Shown here: positions 63,464-64,000 of the stretch, piece by piece | Layout: every line of letters starts with the position of its first letter | Position numbering within the stretch: position 1 is the first letter of the stretch | Assembly: GCF_021390495.1 (NCBI RefSeq) | Contig: NZ_JAJEJP010000003.1 | Coordinates: 806,001 to 870,000, forward strand | Source: Paraburkholderia sp. ZP32-5 | Lineage (GTDB): Bacteria > Pseudomonadota > Gammaproteobacteria > Burkholderiales > Burkholderiaceae | DNA: 64,000 nt | Reading direction: 5' to 3' | Notes under the pieces: model-generated | The model's input: the letters and a program-made list of their open reading frames with translations, nothing else | Told to the model about the DNA's origin: nothing | The model's database searches: none | Translations under genes and position numbers: made by a program

Positions 63464-64000
63464 ATGAAAATCGGCTACGCGCGCGTTTCCACACATGAAC
63501 AGAGCCTTGCTCTACAGATCGACGCATTGCGCGCTGCGGGCTGCGAGAAGTTCTTTACTGATCGCGGGGTATCGGGCACTGAATTCCACCGACGCGGACT
63601 GGATGCCGTGCTGGAGCAGGCGAAGGAAGGTGACACGCTCGTCGTGTGGCGGCTGGACCGACTGGGTAGATCACTCAGCAAGCTGGTCGATCTGGTTGAT
63701 CATCTCGCGCACCGAGGAATCGAATTTATCTCTCTCAGCGAATCCATTAATACGAATTCGTCGGGTGGTGTGCTGATTTTCCACATGATGGCAGCACTTG
63801 CGGAGTTCGAACGGAACCTAATCAGTGAGCGCACTCGCGCGGGTATAGCGGCGGCGCGAGCGCGAGGCAGCAAGCTTGGAAGACGGCGGGTGCTCTCGCC
63901 CGCGCAGCGATCACAGGCGCTGGAACTGCTTCGCTCCAAGTCCGCTGTCGAAGTGGCCAACCAGTTCAATGTTCATCCGCGAACCATGTTGCGGCTGAAG
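63464..64000 (+). CDS. Serine recombinase (resolvase/invertase family), 3' end cut by window
   Basis: 179 residues visible. The start MKIGYARVSTHEQSLALQID carries the catalytic Ser (RVST). Core motifs are LVVWRLDRLGRSLSKLVDLV and AALAEFERNLISERTRAGI (E helix); a helix-turn-helix region begins at about 155 (SAVEVANQFNVHPRTMLRL). This is the Tn3-resolvase/DNA-invertase subgroup. It probably belongs to a mobile element continuing to the right of the window. A full-length resolvase of about 185-200 residues is likely. Confidence 0.9.
   Translation, partial: MKIGYARVSTHEQSLALQIDALRAAGCEKFFTDRGVSGTEFHRRGLDAVLEQAKEGDTLVVWRLDRLGRSLSKLVDLVDHLAHRGIEFISLSESINTNSSGGVLIFHMMAALAEFERNLISERTRAGIAAARARGSKLGRRRVLSPAQRSQALELLRSKSAVEVANQFNVHPRTMLRLK

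Noticed and set aside
1..64000. tRNA, rRNA, riboswitch or CRISPR features
   Set aside because: I looked by eye for tRNA-like arms, rRNA signatures and regularly spaced repeats and found none I could support; covariance-model searches were not possible.

Overview
The window is GC-rich beta-proteobacterial DNA and looks like an accessory (secondary-replicon type) region of a Burkholderia/Paraburkholderia/Caballeronia-like bacterium. The reasons are two Burkholderia-type trimeric porins ending in Phe, several LysR regulators next to catabolic operons, a Cus-type RND operon, an ESPR-type autotransporter, and long spurious antisense open frames caused by high GC. No rRNA, tRNA or CRISPR array was seen. 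The aldehyde dehydrogenase at the left edge and the serine recombinase at the right edge run off the window.

Layout. 1-3.5 kb: a leftward operon of a DUF485 protein, an ActP-like symporter and an aldehyde dehydrogenase, with palindromes upstream. 3.7-5.7 kb: a cis-CaaD-like tautomerase and a badly decayed pyruvate carboxylase pseudogene. 5.9-14.8 kb: a Crp/Fnr-type regulator, an MFS transporter, a two-subunit ThDP decarboxylase, a GMC oxidoreductase, a leaderless sulfatase and a porin, followed by a second copy of the tautomerase at 15.1 kb. 15.8-17.8 kb: a LysR regulator divergent from a GlaH/CsiD-type glutarate hydroxylase. 18-27 kb: an IS110-type transposase remnant, a LysR regulator divergent from a VOC protein, VanB-like reductase, alpha/beta hydrolase, VanA-like Rieske oxygenase, Tat-exported sulfatase and second porin. 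27.2-31.7 kb: a leftward operon of a citryl-CoA-lyase-like protein, a CaiB-type CoA-transferase and LeuC/LeuD-type hydro-lyase subunits. 32.4-33.4 kb: a broken group II intron reverse transcriptase. 33.5-38 kb: a LuxR-type regulator divergent from a repeat-rich autotransporter. 38.4-41 kb: a UvrA2-type ABC protein. 41.3-48.6 kb: a cusCBAF-type copper/silver efflux operon plus a dead cusF copy. 48.7-58.8 kb: an intradiol dioxygenase remnant, then a LacI-controlled operon with a sugar-acid isomerase, two SDRs, a UPF0261 (Tm-1-like) protein, a PEP-hydrolase-family TIM barrel, a Gfo/Idh dehydrogenase and a TRAP transporter. 58.8-64 kb: an MFS remnant, a DUF1275 protein, two coupled EAL proteins and a serine recombinase.

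How it may work together (inference). The 7-27 kb stretch has two sulfatase-centred uptake and catabolic modules, each with its own porin: one has ThDP, GMC and sulfatase enzymes, the other a Rieske oxygenase system, a VOC protein, a hydrolase and a sulfatase. The LeuCD/CaiB/citryl-CoA-lyase operon could finish catabolism of a C5 branched dicarboxylate (citraconate/citramalate) to pyruvate and acetyl-CoA. It shares a 15-bp palindromic motif with the promoter region of the Rieske/VOC module. The LacI operon is the strongest candidate for an undescribed system: it pairs, as separate genes, the two domains fused in the tomato Tm-1 protein, within a complete-looking sugar-acid operon.
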